DNA of 30,075 nt from CAYUVA01 sp964448115 [NCBI: uncultured bacterium] (GTDB lineage Bacteria; CAYUVA01): NCBI GenBank assembly GCA_964448115.1, contig CAYUVA010000033.1, positions 1 through 30,075 on the forward strand. The letters run 5' to 3'. Below the pieces are notes generated by a model. That model saw nothing but the letters and a program-made list of their open reading frames with translations. It did no database searches and was not told the DNA's origin. Shown in pieces: positions 17,604 to 24,930 of this stretch; positions within the stretch are counted from its first letter, which is position 1, and each line of letters opens with the position of its first letter. Both the position numbers and the translations under genes were made by a program.

Positions 17604-18056
17604 TTATTCGTAAATGAAGGTAATACCTATAGCCATACCTATGTGCCAATAGAAGATAGCACCGTAGCCCTGAACTTCGGATCTAGCCTCGCTTGAGTCA
17701 TACGGGCTGGGCCAACGGAGCACCAAGCTTCCACGGTCAGCATTGTTGTTCATAGAGAAATCCCTGGCTGCCTTACCTGTATAGTAAGCGTAAGCAGCGC
17801 CTGGCGTCAGGTAGATGGTGTCGCTGGTTGCGATCGTTGTATAATCGCTGTCATCATAGTAATCAACGGTTACAGTGAAGGTCTCATCGGTAACATTCTT
17901 GACCGTTACCCAGGTGTCTTCCAAGGTCGCCTGTGTGCCAGGAAAATCATTAACAAACCAGGGGAAGTTGATGGTGTTGCCAACAACGCCAAATGCCATG
18001 GAGGCTGCCAACAGTAGCCCTAGAACCATTACTGAGAAGATTCCGAATCTTTTCAC
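17604..18056 (-). CDS. Small secreted beta-rich protein of unknown function
   Basis: 150 residues from a GTG start with GGAGGG (18067-18073 region) 10 bases upstream. Residues 1 to about 23 form a Sec signal peptide. The mature part is rich in Thr, Tyr and Asp, with VTVKNVTDETFTVTVDYYDD and a LTPGAAYAYYTGKAARDF segment. It looks like one immunoglobulin-like sandwich domain that opens with NTINFPWFVND. No enzymatic residue is evident. I recognise it only as a type of exported beta-sandwich protein. It has its own promoter and a strong terminator, so it is a monocistronic unit, which together suggests an abundant surface or periplasmic protein (inference). Confidence 0.8.
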   Translation of the reverse strand: MKRFGIFSVMVLGLLLAASMAFGVVGNTINFPWFVNDFPGTQATLEDTWVTVKNVTDETFTVTVDYYDDSDYTTIATSDTIYLTPGAAYAYYTGKAARDFSMNNNADRGSLVLRWPSPYDSSEARSEVQGYGAIFYWHIGMAIGITFIYE

Positions 18057-18073
18057 TTAGCTTTTTCCCTCCT

Positions 18074-18552
18074 TTCAATCATAATTTATATTCCAAAGGC
18101 TTTCATCTTTCCTTATGGACTCAGCTATTTCATTGTAGCTTATCAAGCTTATACTTTCAACCCCTATGATCCAGCATTATACAGCAGAGATTTCTTATGT
18201 CAAGACTAATTTCAATTTCCATAGAATTACCATCATTTAAATTTGTTGCACATTTTATGCCAACTGTCAACTTGAACTTAAAGACCCTTTATGATATTCA
18301 TCCTTTCATACATCATCAATCATCATGGCGACTTTCATCATAATTTATAGGGATATTCTAAACTTCCTGGGCTAACTAACACTTGACAAATATTGACACA
18401 TATTGTCCGATGCTAGCTCTACACTACTTCAATTTTCCATTTGCAAAATCCAAACCGAGAATTTGGGCATAAAGATGTTGTTTTCTTATTGAAATGGTTA
18501 TATATTATACTAAATTAAACGGGGTGGATTTTGAGATTCGCTCCAGGAGAAT
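18074..18552. other. AT-rich divergent regulatory gap
   Basis: No gene is seen. It holds the minus-strand promoter at 18176-18203. Two TTGACA boxes lie close together on plus (18383-18388 and 18393-18398), within a GACAA...TTGTC imperfect dyad at 18385-18407, without a good -10. An AT-rich stretch with TATATT/TATACT (18501-18511) just before the TPR gene may be its weak promoter. Confidence 0.6.
18176..18203 (-). promoter_or_regulatory. Strong sigma-70-type promoter of the small secreted protein gene
   Basis: On the minus strand, perfect -35 TTGACA (18198-18203), 16-base spacer and perfect -10 TATAAT (18176-18181). The implied 5' leader is about 110 bases, longer than others here, and contains a small AGCTT/AAGCT hairpin. 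Confidence 0.7.
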
Positions 18553-19740
18553 ATGTATGTGAGCACGAAAATCCAGAAATTCATCGATGCTGAGGAGCTT
18601 AGGGTCAGCGGAAGGCTTGACCAGGCTTTGAAGCTATATATGGAGATATTAGAGGAGGATCCTGTCTTTTATCCTGCCCTTGAGAAGATCGGCGATGTAT
18701 ATATGGACGATGAATCGCCAAACCGAGCACTCGAATACTACTTCAAGGCATGCAAGGGATTCAAGGAGGAAGGAAGCGACACAAGAGCAGCAAATGTGCT
18801 CAAAAAGATGATAAAGATCGATCCCCGCTCAACTACCAGGTTCCTCAAGGAGGCGAGAAGATTATTGCATGACATAGAATCGGATACACTGAAGGTCATC
18901 CCCTCTGGGATGGTCTCCGAGCTGGTCTCCCGCCCCGCATTCTTAAAAGACCTCAATGAAGAGCAGTTTGCCGCTATGGTAAAAAGGATGGATGCGGTGG
19001 AGGTGAAAAAGGGAAAATATCTATTCAAGGATGGAGATGAGGGGGATTCAATATACTTCGTATTCAAGGGAGTTGCTGCTATTGTAACCAATGATAAGAA
19101 AGGACAGGAATTGGAGCTGGCTAGATTCACCAGGGGGGATTTTTTCGGCGAGTATGGCTTTTTTACCGGAGGTAAGCGATCCGCATCGGTAAAAGCACTG
19201 ACCGACCTGGTCGTCTTCGAGTTAACCAAGAGCAGCGTGGACGCTTTGCTTAGGGACAAACCAGAGATCACCAAGATACTCTATCAGTTCTACAAATACC
19301 GCGTGCTTGATATCGCACTTGCAAGATCCAGGCTCTTTTATGACCTGACACCTGAGGAAAGAAAAAAGATCATCAATTCCTTCCAATTCATAAGAGCGAA
19401 AAAGAACGACCTGATCATACAAGAAGGCAAGGAAAGCGATGAGCTCTATCTGATTAAAAGCGGCGAGGTCAAGGTCTTCACCAGAGATCCTAAATCAAAG
19501 AAACCTATTTTGCTTGCCATACTGGGACCTCATGACTTCTTCGGAGAGATCGCCTTTATCACCAATCAGTCGCGCTCCGCATCGGTGGTGGTCAGCAAGG
19601 ATTCCGAGCTGTTGCGTATTGAGAAACGGAAAATGGAGGATATTATCTACCAGTTCCCGCAGATCTCTAAGCGATTGCAGAGCGTCTTCAAGGAGCGCAA
19701 CTATCATAAAAGCTCGGTCAATACCAAGCAGAATCCCTGA
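18553..19740 (+). CDS. TPR protein with two cyclic-nucleotide-binding domains
   Basis: 395 residues. Residues about 1-100 form TPR-like helices (LDQALKLYMEILEEDP, PNRALEYYFKACKGF). Two CRP-type cyclic nucleotide-binding domains follow at about 130-245 and 255-375. Each has a phosphate-binding cassette: FFGEYGFFTGGKRSASV (Arg near residue 208) and FFGEIAFITNQSRSASV (Arg near residue 339). There is no helix-turn-helix after either domain, so it is unlikely to be a transcription factor like CRP. It may instead regulate a partner through the TPR part in response to cAMP or cGMP. AGGAGA is 2 bases from the ATG; a GTG at 18559 is better spaced and may be the true start. It ends 3 bases from the convergent methyltransferase gene. 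Confidence 0.88.
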   Translation: MYVSTKIQKFIDAEELRVSGRLDQALKLYMEILEEDPVFYPALEKIGDVYMDDESPNRALEYYFKACKGFKEEGSDTRAANVLKKMIKIDPRSTTRFLKEARRLLHDIESDTLKVIPSGMVSELVSRPAFLKDLNEEQFAAMVKRMDAVEVKKGKYLFKDGDEGDSIYFVFKGVAAIVTNDKKGQELELARFTRGDFFGEYGFFTGGKRSASVKALTDLVVFELTKSSVDALLRDKPEITKILYQFYKYRVLDIALARSRLFYDLTPEERKKIINSFQFIRAKKNDLIIQEGKESDELYLIKSGEVKVFTRDPKSKKPILLAILGPHDFFGEIAFITNQSRSASVVVSKDSELLRIEKRKMEDIIYQFPQISKRLQSVFKERNYHKSSVNTKQNP

Positions 19741-19743
19741 TCG

Positions 19744-20394
19744 CTATATGAAACGGGCTAGCAGCTTTAGGCTCATTCGTCCGCTTCCCCTGGTCAGTTT
19801 CCTTCCCCAGGAGGTCGGCTGAGGTGCATCATCTTGTTCATGGAAAAACTCCATACCCTCGATATCTATCCCCAACTCCCTGTACATTCGATCAACAAGA
19901 TCAATGATGCTTCTGTCCATCAAGTCGGGGAGATTAGCTCTTTCAAGGTATTTTTTATCCTCGAAGATGCTGTAATTCAAAAGGATCTCTATCGTAGCGC
20001 CCGTTTTTCCCAGGCGCCGAACCTGCCGAATGGATTGCTTATCTGGTGTTATCAGTTTCCTTAAAAGACCAGACCATGGATAATTGATGTAGATCCTATC
20101 AGCTAAACCGTTAAGCTCCGCCGGCATGTTTTCCAAGGAAGCGATTACGAATATGATATTATCCAAACCACCGCGGGCAGGCTTTTTGTATATCTTTGAC
20201 GAGATCTTCTCCAACTGCTCGCGACAGGGATCGATGCCGATATGGAACACAGCTCGATTTTCCCTTGCCAGGCGATACAGGAACTTGCCATCGCCGGTGC
20301 CTAGATCCATTACCACCTTTTCATAAGGGCTGTGCAGGTAATGGAATGCATCAGCATCGATGAACTCACTTCTTTTCCCTTTTAGGATCTCCAT
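19744..20394 (-). CDS. NpmA/KamB-like 16S rRNA (adenine1408-N1)-methyltransferase
   Basis: 216 residues, a Rossmann-fold SAM methyltransferase. From memory of NpmA (219 residues) the alignment is nearly collinear: MEILKG start, VVMDLGTGDGKFLYRLA (Asp30, Gly32), FHIGIDP (Asp55), IYKKPARGGLDNIIFVIAS, the YPW motif at 105-107 matching NpmA Phe105-Pro106-Trp107, and C-terminal Trp196 and Arg206, matching the Trp197 and Arg207 that hold and flip A1408 in NpmA. The family methylates N1 of A1408 in the 30S decoding site and confers resistance to aminoglycosides such as kanamycin and apramycin. A tRNA m7G (TrmB) methyltransferase is an alternative on superficial motifs but fits less well. No ribosome binding site is evident. 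It converges on the cNMP protein gene and diverges from the ceramidase-like gene. Confidence 0.85.
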   Translation of the reverse strand: MEILKGKRSEFIDADAFHYLHSPYEKVVMDLGTGDGKFLYRLARENRAVFHIGIDPCREQLEKISSKIYKKPARGGLDNIIFVIASLENMPAELNGLADRIYINYPWSGLLRKLITPDKQSIRQVRRLGKTGATIEILLNYSIFEDKKYLERANLPDLMDRSIIDLVDRMYRELGIDIEGMEFFHEQDDAPQPTSWGRKLTRGSGRMSLKLLARFI

Positions 20395-20424
20395 TGAAAT
20401 TTTTTTAACATAATCTTAAGCGGT

Positions 20425-20453
20425 TTGAAAAAGGGATGCCACTGATATATAAA
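20425..20453 (+). promoter_or_regulatory. Promoter of the ceramidase-like operon
   Basis: -35 TTGAAA (20425-20430), 17-base spacer, -10 TATAAA (20448-20453), about 28 bases before the ATG at 20482, with AGGGAGA as ribosome binding site between. It probably drives the closely packed genes up to 28132. Confidence 0.6.
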
Positions 20454-20481
20454 TTACCAGGAGAAACCTAGGGAGATAGCG

Positions 20482-22383
20482 ATGCGTAAAGTAATTTTCC
20501 TTTGTATGCTTTTTATCATAGCACTTGCAGCGCCAAAGCTGGCTTATTCTGAAATGAGGCAACCATGCTCTACCAGCCAGATTAGGAGCCTAGGAGATGT
20601 TGATCTCGATATGGCTTTAGCCATCCTTGACTGCGTGTCCGATCACAGAGAGCAGATGGCTCAAAGGCGCTTGAAGCGGGTTCATAAGTCGGTCAGGTCC
20701 GACTATGAGCCACAGCCCTTGATGGCAGCAGCCTGTTCGGTTTATCTCAATGTACCGATCGGTGTCCCTTTGGCAGGCTTTGGCGGGGGGGCAAGGCGAG
20801 CCACACTGCCCGATGTTAATCCGGATAACTATGTGGTGCTTTTTAATCCCTCCGAGGGTGTGCTTGATCCCCTGCGAGCCAAGATCCTTATCCTTGATGA
20901 CGGCTTCAACAAGGTCTGCATCATAAGCGTTGATGCTGTCGGCTCCACGGCTTATATAACCGAGGCAATAGCCGATCGCATCGCCGAGACCGGTATTGAC
21001 CTGGATCACCTACTAGTTGCCGGCACCCATACCCACTCCGGTCCTGGCGATCTCTCAGAGCTTGCAATGTGGTGGTTCATTGCAATGGATGTCTTTGATG
21101 AACGCATCTTCGAGCATGTAGTTGATCGGGTGGCACAAGGTGTCATCACTGCAAACCAGAATCTCCAACCAGCACGCATGGGGATCGGCTCCATATATGT
21201 TTATGACCTGAGCAAGAATCGGCGCCATGATGGTGGCGATATCGATCCCGAGGTCGGGCTTGTCAAGGTAGAGACCACAGGTGGTGAGCCGATAGCTATC
21301 GTGTTCAACTTCGCCTCTCATAATACCTGTATGGGGTCGAGCAACATGAAGTTCTCCGCGGACTGGAGCGGCTTTGCCGAGCGATACCTGGAGTACATCC
21401 TGCCTGGACTCACTGCCATGCACATCCAGGGCGCAGAGGGGGATCAGAAGCCGGTGCGAGGGGGCTACGATGGCGCTCAGTGGGTCGGCGAGGAGATGGC
21501 TTATCGGATACTTGATAATATCAGCGACCTGAACACCAGCGCATACTGGCAGATCCAGACCGAGAACATGGTGATAGATCTCCCCAAGGCGCAGTTGCAA
21601 TTAAATGCCTGTGATGATGAGTGGCTCGGCTGGCTGCCGGACTGGGTGCTTATCAACCTTGACCTCTTTGTCGAGAAGCAGGCTCGCATCCAGGCAATTC
21701 GCTTCAATGATGATGTGGTGATTACCATTCCAGGCGAACCATTGGTCGCGCTGGCACAGGAGATTAAGGGGATGGGACCCTATATGGATTACAATCATGT
21801 CCATGTATATGGCTTGGCGAACGGGCATATCTCCTACATCGCGCCGCCGGAGGAGTTCGAGCATGGCGGTTACGAGGTCTGTGCAACCATGTATGGACCC
21901 GAGCTTGCCGGGCTGATGGTGGAAAGTTGCCTGGAGACGATGCGCCGCGCCCGAACCTACCCGACACCGACACCAACCCCGACACCGACAAATACGTTGA
22001 TACCAACTAGCTCCCCGTGGCCAACACCGGAGCCGACAGAGACCCCAGCACCGACCGCCACAGCGACCATCCCCATTGCTCCAAGTATATTATTCGCCGG
22101 GTACTGGGATACTTATATAAGCTCAGCTAACGGCGGCAACCTTGATATCATTGCCTACACGATGCGGGGATTTTATGATGTGCGCGATGTCGAGTTATAC
22201 TACCTGGGGATCCCCACCGGGCTTATACTTCCCCTAGACATCAATATTGATTACCTATTCTGGTTAAAGGATATGTTGATCGAGCCAGGTGCGCCGCAAG
22301 GGGAGTATCTATTCACGCTCATCGCCAGCGATTATCTGTCAGTTACCAGCAACCCCTGGCCGTACTTGGTGGTACCAGAATAG
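20482..22383 (+). CDS. Secreted neutral-ceramidase-like hydrolase with WPYL module
   Basis: 633 residues with a Sec signal peptide (about 1-23). Residues about 80-490 match the neutral/alkaline non-lysosomal ceramidase family, zinc amidases that split ceramide into sphingosine and fatty acid. Visible motifs are GTHTHSGPG (His183, His185), FNFASHNTC (His280), KFSADWSG, IPGEPL (Glu419) and GGYEVCATMYGP (Tyr464). By analogy with the Pseudomonas enzyme one of the first His residues, His280, Glu419 and Tyr464 are likely zinc ligands. The true substrate may be another amide, since many family members are untested. The usual C-terminal Ig-like domain is replaced by a Thr/Pro linker (about 492-530) and the AGYWDT...WPYL module (about 533-633). 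AGGGAGA precedes the ATG. It heads an operon-like run. Confidence 0.87.
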   Translation: MRKVIFLCMLFIIALAAPKLAYSEMRQPCSTSQIRSLGDVDLDMALAILDCVSDHREQMAQRRLKRVHKSVRSDYEPQPLMAAACSVYLNVPIGVPLAGFGGGARRATLPDVNPDNYVVLFNPSEGVLDPLRAKILILDDGFNKVCIISVDAVGSTAYITEAIADRIAETGIDLDHLLVAGTHTHSGPGDLSELAMWWFIAMDVFDERIFEHVVDRVAQGVITANQNLQPARMGIGSIYVYDLSKNRRHDGGDIDPEVGLVKVETTGGEPIAIVFNFASHNTCMGSSNMKFSADWSGFAERYLEYILPGLTAMHIQGAEGDQKPVRGGYDGAQWVGEEMAYRILDNISDLNTSAYWQIQTENMVIDLPKAQLQLNACDDEWLGWLPDWVLINLDLFVEKQARIQAIRFNDDVVITIPGEPLVALAQEIKGMGPYMDYNHVHVYGLANGHISYIAPPEEFEHGGYEVCATMYGPELAGLMVESCLETMRRARTYPTPTPTPTPTNTLIPTSSPWPTPEPTETPAPTATATIPIAPSILFAGYWDTYISSANGGNLDIIAYTMRGFYDVRDVELYYLGIPTGLILPLDINIDYLFWLKDMLIEPGAPQGEYLFTLIASDYLSVTSNPWPYLVVPE

Positions 22384-22402
22384 CAAGACAAAGGATAGGT
22401 AC

Positions 22403-22855
22403 ATGAGCTACATCGATGAGAACCTGATGGATGGCGAGGTGGTGGTCTATCGCACAAGGCTTCACTGGATAGTCTTTGCCTGGCCGTTTTTCTGGGTGGC
22501 GTTGTTTGCAGTGATGCTAGGAATGGGCGATCCAACAGCTCCGCTGGCTTGGATAACCATCATCTGCGCATTGATAACTGGAATCCCAGCCCTGATCAAC
22601 TATCTCACCTCCGAGTTCGGCCTAACCAACAAGCGAGTCATCATCAAGGTCGGGTGGCTTAAGCGGTATTCCTTCGAGACCTTGCTGAACAAGATCGAGG
22701 GAATACAGGTCTCTCAGAGCATACCAGGCAGGATGCTGGACTACGGCACAATCATCATAACCGGCACCGGAGGCTCCAGGGAACCATTCGTCAAGATAAG
22801 CTCTCCGCTTGAGTTTCGTCGCCAGGTGCAGCAGCAGATAGCAAGCAAAGCCTAG
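22403..22855 (+). CDS. PH-domain (bPH2) membrane protein
   Basis: 150 residues from the ATG at 22403; the open frame runs further upstream into the preceding gene, but AAGGATAGG supports this start. Two hydrophobic spans (about residues 21-60) are followed by a bacterial PH-like domain with the FGLTNKRVIIKVGWLKRYSFE opening and the TLLNKIEGIQVSQSIPGRML core seen in YdbS/YdbT-type proteins. The role of these domains is not well defined; membrane-stress or scaffold functions have been proposed. It starts 19 bases after the ceramidase-like stop and is probably co-transcribed. Confidence 0.87.
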   Translation: MSYIDENLMDGEVVVYRTRLHWIVFAWPFFWVALFAVMLGMGDPTAPLAWITIICALITGIPALINYLTSEFGLTNKRVIIKVGWLKRYSFETLLNKIEGIQVSQSIPGRMLDYGTIIITGTGGSREPFVKISSPLEFRRQVQQQIASKA

Positions 22856-22866
22856 TTAACCGGTAT

Positions 22867-24561
22867 ATGTCTAAATACTTTGATAATAGGCTGCATATCT
22901 TACTTGTTTCAGGGCTAATATTATCGATTGCAGCCATCGCATACCCAAGACAGGCTTCAACGGACACGGTCGGGCTGATCATTAATTCCTTTGCTGAGAT
23001 GATCGCAATCCACTTCAGGCAAAGGGAGCTTACGGTCGCCTCCTTTGATGGAAGTTACCTGTACCTCATAGGCAATGATATCCACAAAATAAAGCCAAAA
23101 GACACAGGAAGGCTCTACAGGGATTATATCTCGGAAGCAATGGTGGAAAATATCGGCACTGTCGAGATCCTCGAGCTGGCTGGCAAGGTCGCTAAAGCAA
23201 GGCTGTTGGATATCTCCCCCGGATTGGTGCCTCGCAAGGGTGATATAGCTGTTTTCTTAAACCGCGCAGGAAGAATCGGTATAACAGAACCTATCTTATG
23301 GACAAAGGAAGAACTGGAGCCAGTAAAAAATATATTCAAGGGGATGTTGATCCTCAATCTTAGGGAGCATGCCAATATATTCCCCGTTGATATCAACATA
23401 GAATCAGAGCGGTCTATGAGATGGATGTTCAGCAAGCAGAGAGAAAAGATGGCTGATGAGATTCGAGGGATAGGGGTCGATTATCTCGTACTGTGGGGTA
23501 TAGAGCGAAAGGGCGATTTTCTTATATTGACCGGATTTCTGGTTTCAGCAGCGGAACTTCTCCCCTTGGAACAACCGCATGCGGCAGGAAGATGCTCGAT
23601 ATCTTACATGAATTATACCCAGAAGATGCTGTTTGATAAACCGAGTCAAAAAGGGGATCAGCTTGAGGCAAAGGTATTCATGCAGTATCCCGGCGAGCTA
23701 TTTGATATGGCATTTGCAAAGGATGATAAAGGTAACCTGTTGCAATTGTACCTGGTCAGCGAGGATGGCATACTCATTTATCTTATAGATGGCGATGCGG
23801 TGAGATACAAAGGTATAATCACGCCTACATCATTATTCACAGAGCAGAATATCCCCCAAAAACGACCCGTGGTGCGCACCCAATTCCATAGGCTCATAGC
23901 CAAAGACCTCGATAAGGATGGAGACCCGGAGCTATACTACTATTCTAGCGATCACGGGAACACAATCGGGATAAAGCCTTCGCTCAGCGGCAAATCAAAG
24001 GTATTCTGGCAGGTTGATGAGATCCTACTCGACGCTGGATTCATAGGAGACAAGCCTTATGTTGCTACCTGTGCCAATCAGCCCGGGAGCGACTATTGTA
24101 TCGACCAGGTCAACATTCAAGATCCCTTTGCAGCCAGGGTGATAAAAGAGCTGAACGCCGGCCTCAACTTTGAATTTTATTCACTGCTTCTTGCCGAATC
24201 TCCCGGTGGTAAGCATGACCTTGCCCTAACAGAGACGGTCAATGATGAACTGGTCATCTTCGACACCAGACTAAAGGATGTCTATTACACGATCCCTGAC
24301 TGCGGACAGGGGAGCTGGGTGGGGAATATAGACCGCGACCCTTACCTGGAGGCTTTCGTGCCCTCAACTAGAATCGATGGCACGGATATCATGCGGATGA
24401 TAAAGTTGTATCCCAAATCCGCAGGGATAAGATGGACTAGCCAGGAAATACAGGGAACAATAAGGCAGATCAAGATGATCGATCACGACCAGGATACGAA
24501 GGATGAGATCTTCGTGTTGGTAATAAATGAAAATAACTCTATTATATATAGATTTGACTAG
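22867..24561 (+). CDS. Exported protein with FlgT-like N-part and FG-GAP-like repeats, function unknown
   Basis: 564 residues. A hydrophobic N-terminus (about 8-26) looks like a signal anchor or signal peptide. The N-terminal half has alpha/beta segments such as ELAGKVAKARLLDISPGLVPRKGD and GVDYLVLWGIERKGDFL, which distantly recall FlgT/LpoB-type envelope domains. The C-terminal half has Asp-rich loops of the FG-GAP/VCBS kind (AKDLDKDGDPELYYY, GNIDRDPYLEAFVP, DHDQDTKDEIFVLV), pointing to a calcium-binding beta-propeller. No enzyme motif is seen. It starts 11 bases after the PH-domain gene, without a strong ribosome binding site, so translational coupling is plausible. Confidence 0.7.
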   Translation: MSKYFDNRLHILLVSGLILSIAAIAYPRQASTDTVGLIINSFAEMIAIHFRQRELTVASFDGSYLYLIGNDIHKIKPKDTGRLYRDYISEAMVENIGTVEILELAGKVAKARLLDISPGLVPRKGDIAVFLNRAGRIGITEPILWTKEELEPVKNIFKGMLILNLREHANIFPVDINIESERSMRWMFSKQREKMADEIRGIGVDYLVLWGIERKGDFLILTGFLVSAAELLPLEQPHAAGRCSISYMNYTQKMLFDKPSQKGDQLEAKVFMQYPGELFDMAFAKDDKGNLLQLYLVSEDGILIYLIDGDAVRYKGIITPTSLFTEQNIPQKRPVVRTQFHRLIAKDLDKDGDPELYYYSSDHGNTIGIKPSLSGKSKVFWQVDEILLDAGFIGDKPYVATCANQPGSDYCIDQVNIQDPFAARVIKELNAGLNFEFYSLLLAESPGGKHDLALTETVNDELVIFDTRLKDVYYTIPDCGQGSWVGNIDRDPYLEAFVPSTRIDGTDIMRMIKLYPKSAGIRWTSQEIQGTIRQIKMIDHDQDTKDEIFVLVINENNSIIYRFD

Positions 24562-24591
24562 TAAATATCTTCACTAGAAATAGGAGGTATC

Positions 24592-24903
24592 ATGATGAAA
24601 GATAAACAAGATGAAAGCTCAAGGCAGATACAGATCCAGATCGAACCTGAGGTGGAAAAAGGTAGGTATTTTAATGTTGCTACCATATTACACAGGGAGA
24701 CCGAGTTTCTGCTCGACTTCGGATTGGCACTGCCGGGAAAGCCTGCTATTAGAGTTGTAAGCAGGGTAATCACTCATCCTACTCATGCAAAACAGTTTCT
24801 TTTAACCCTGCAGGAGAACATTCGCAGATACGAGGAGAGGTTCGGCGCCATTCCCCTGCCCGAGGGACCAATCCACGGCATTGCCCCGGACAAGATAAAC
24901 TAA
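24592..24903 (+). CDS. DUF3467-family protein
   Basis: 103 residues with an excellent AGGAGG (24582-24587); either ATG 24592 or the adjacent ATG 24595 could start it. The pattern QIQIEPEVEKGRYFNVATILHR, EFLLDFGLALPG, VVSRVITHPTHAKQFLLTLQENIRRYEERFG matches the DUF3467 family of small soluble proteins with unknown function, widespread in bacteria and archaea. It lies between an exported protein gene and a GT-C gene, in the same direction and with short gaps. Confidence 0.85.
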   Translation: MMKDKQDESSRQIQIQIEPEVEKGRYFNVATILHRETEFLLDFGLALPGKPAIRVVSRVITHPTHAKQFLLTLQENIRRYEERFGAIPLPEGPIHGIAPDKIN

Positions 24904-24930
24904 GAAAAAACGCTTTCGAGCCATCAAGGT

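Noticed and set aside
18057-18168. Riboswitch in the long leader of the small secreted protein gene
   Set aside because: I see only a 5-bp hairpin and none of the conserved cores I know for c-di-GMP, SAM, TPP or cobalamin riboswitches.
19744-20394. Annotation as tRNA (guanine-N7) methyltransferase TrmB
   Set aside because: Size and the DLGTGDGK motif fit several families, but the KKPARGGLDNI segment, the YPW motif at 105-107 and the C-terminal Trp and Arg match the A1408 methyltransferases much better.
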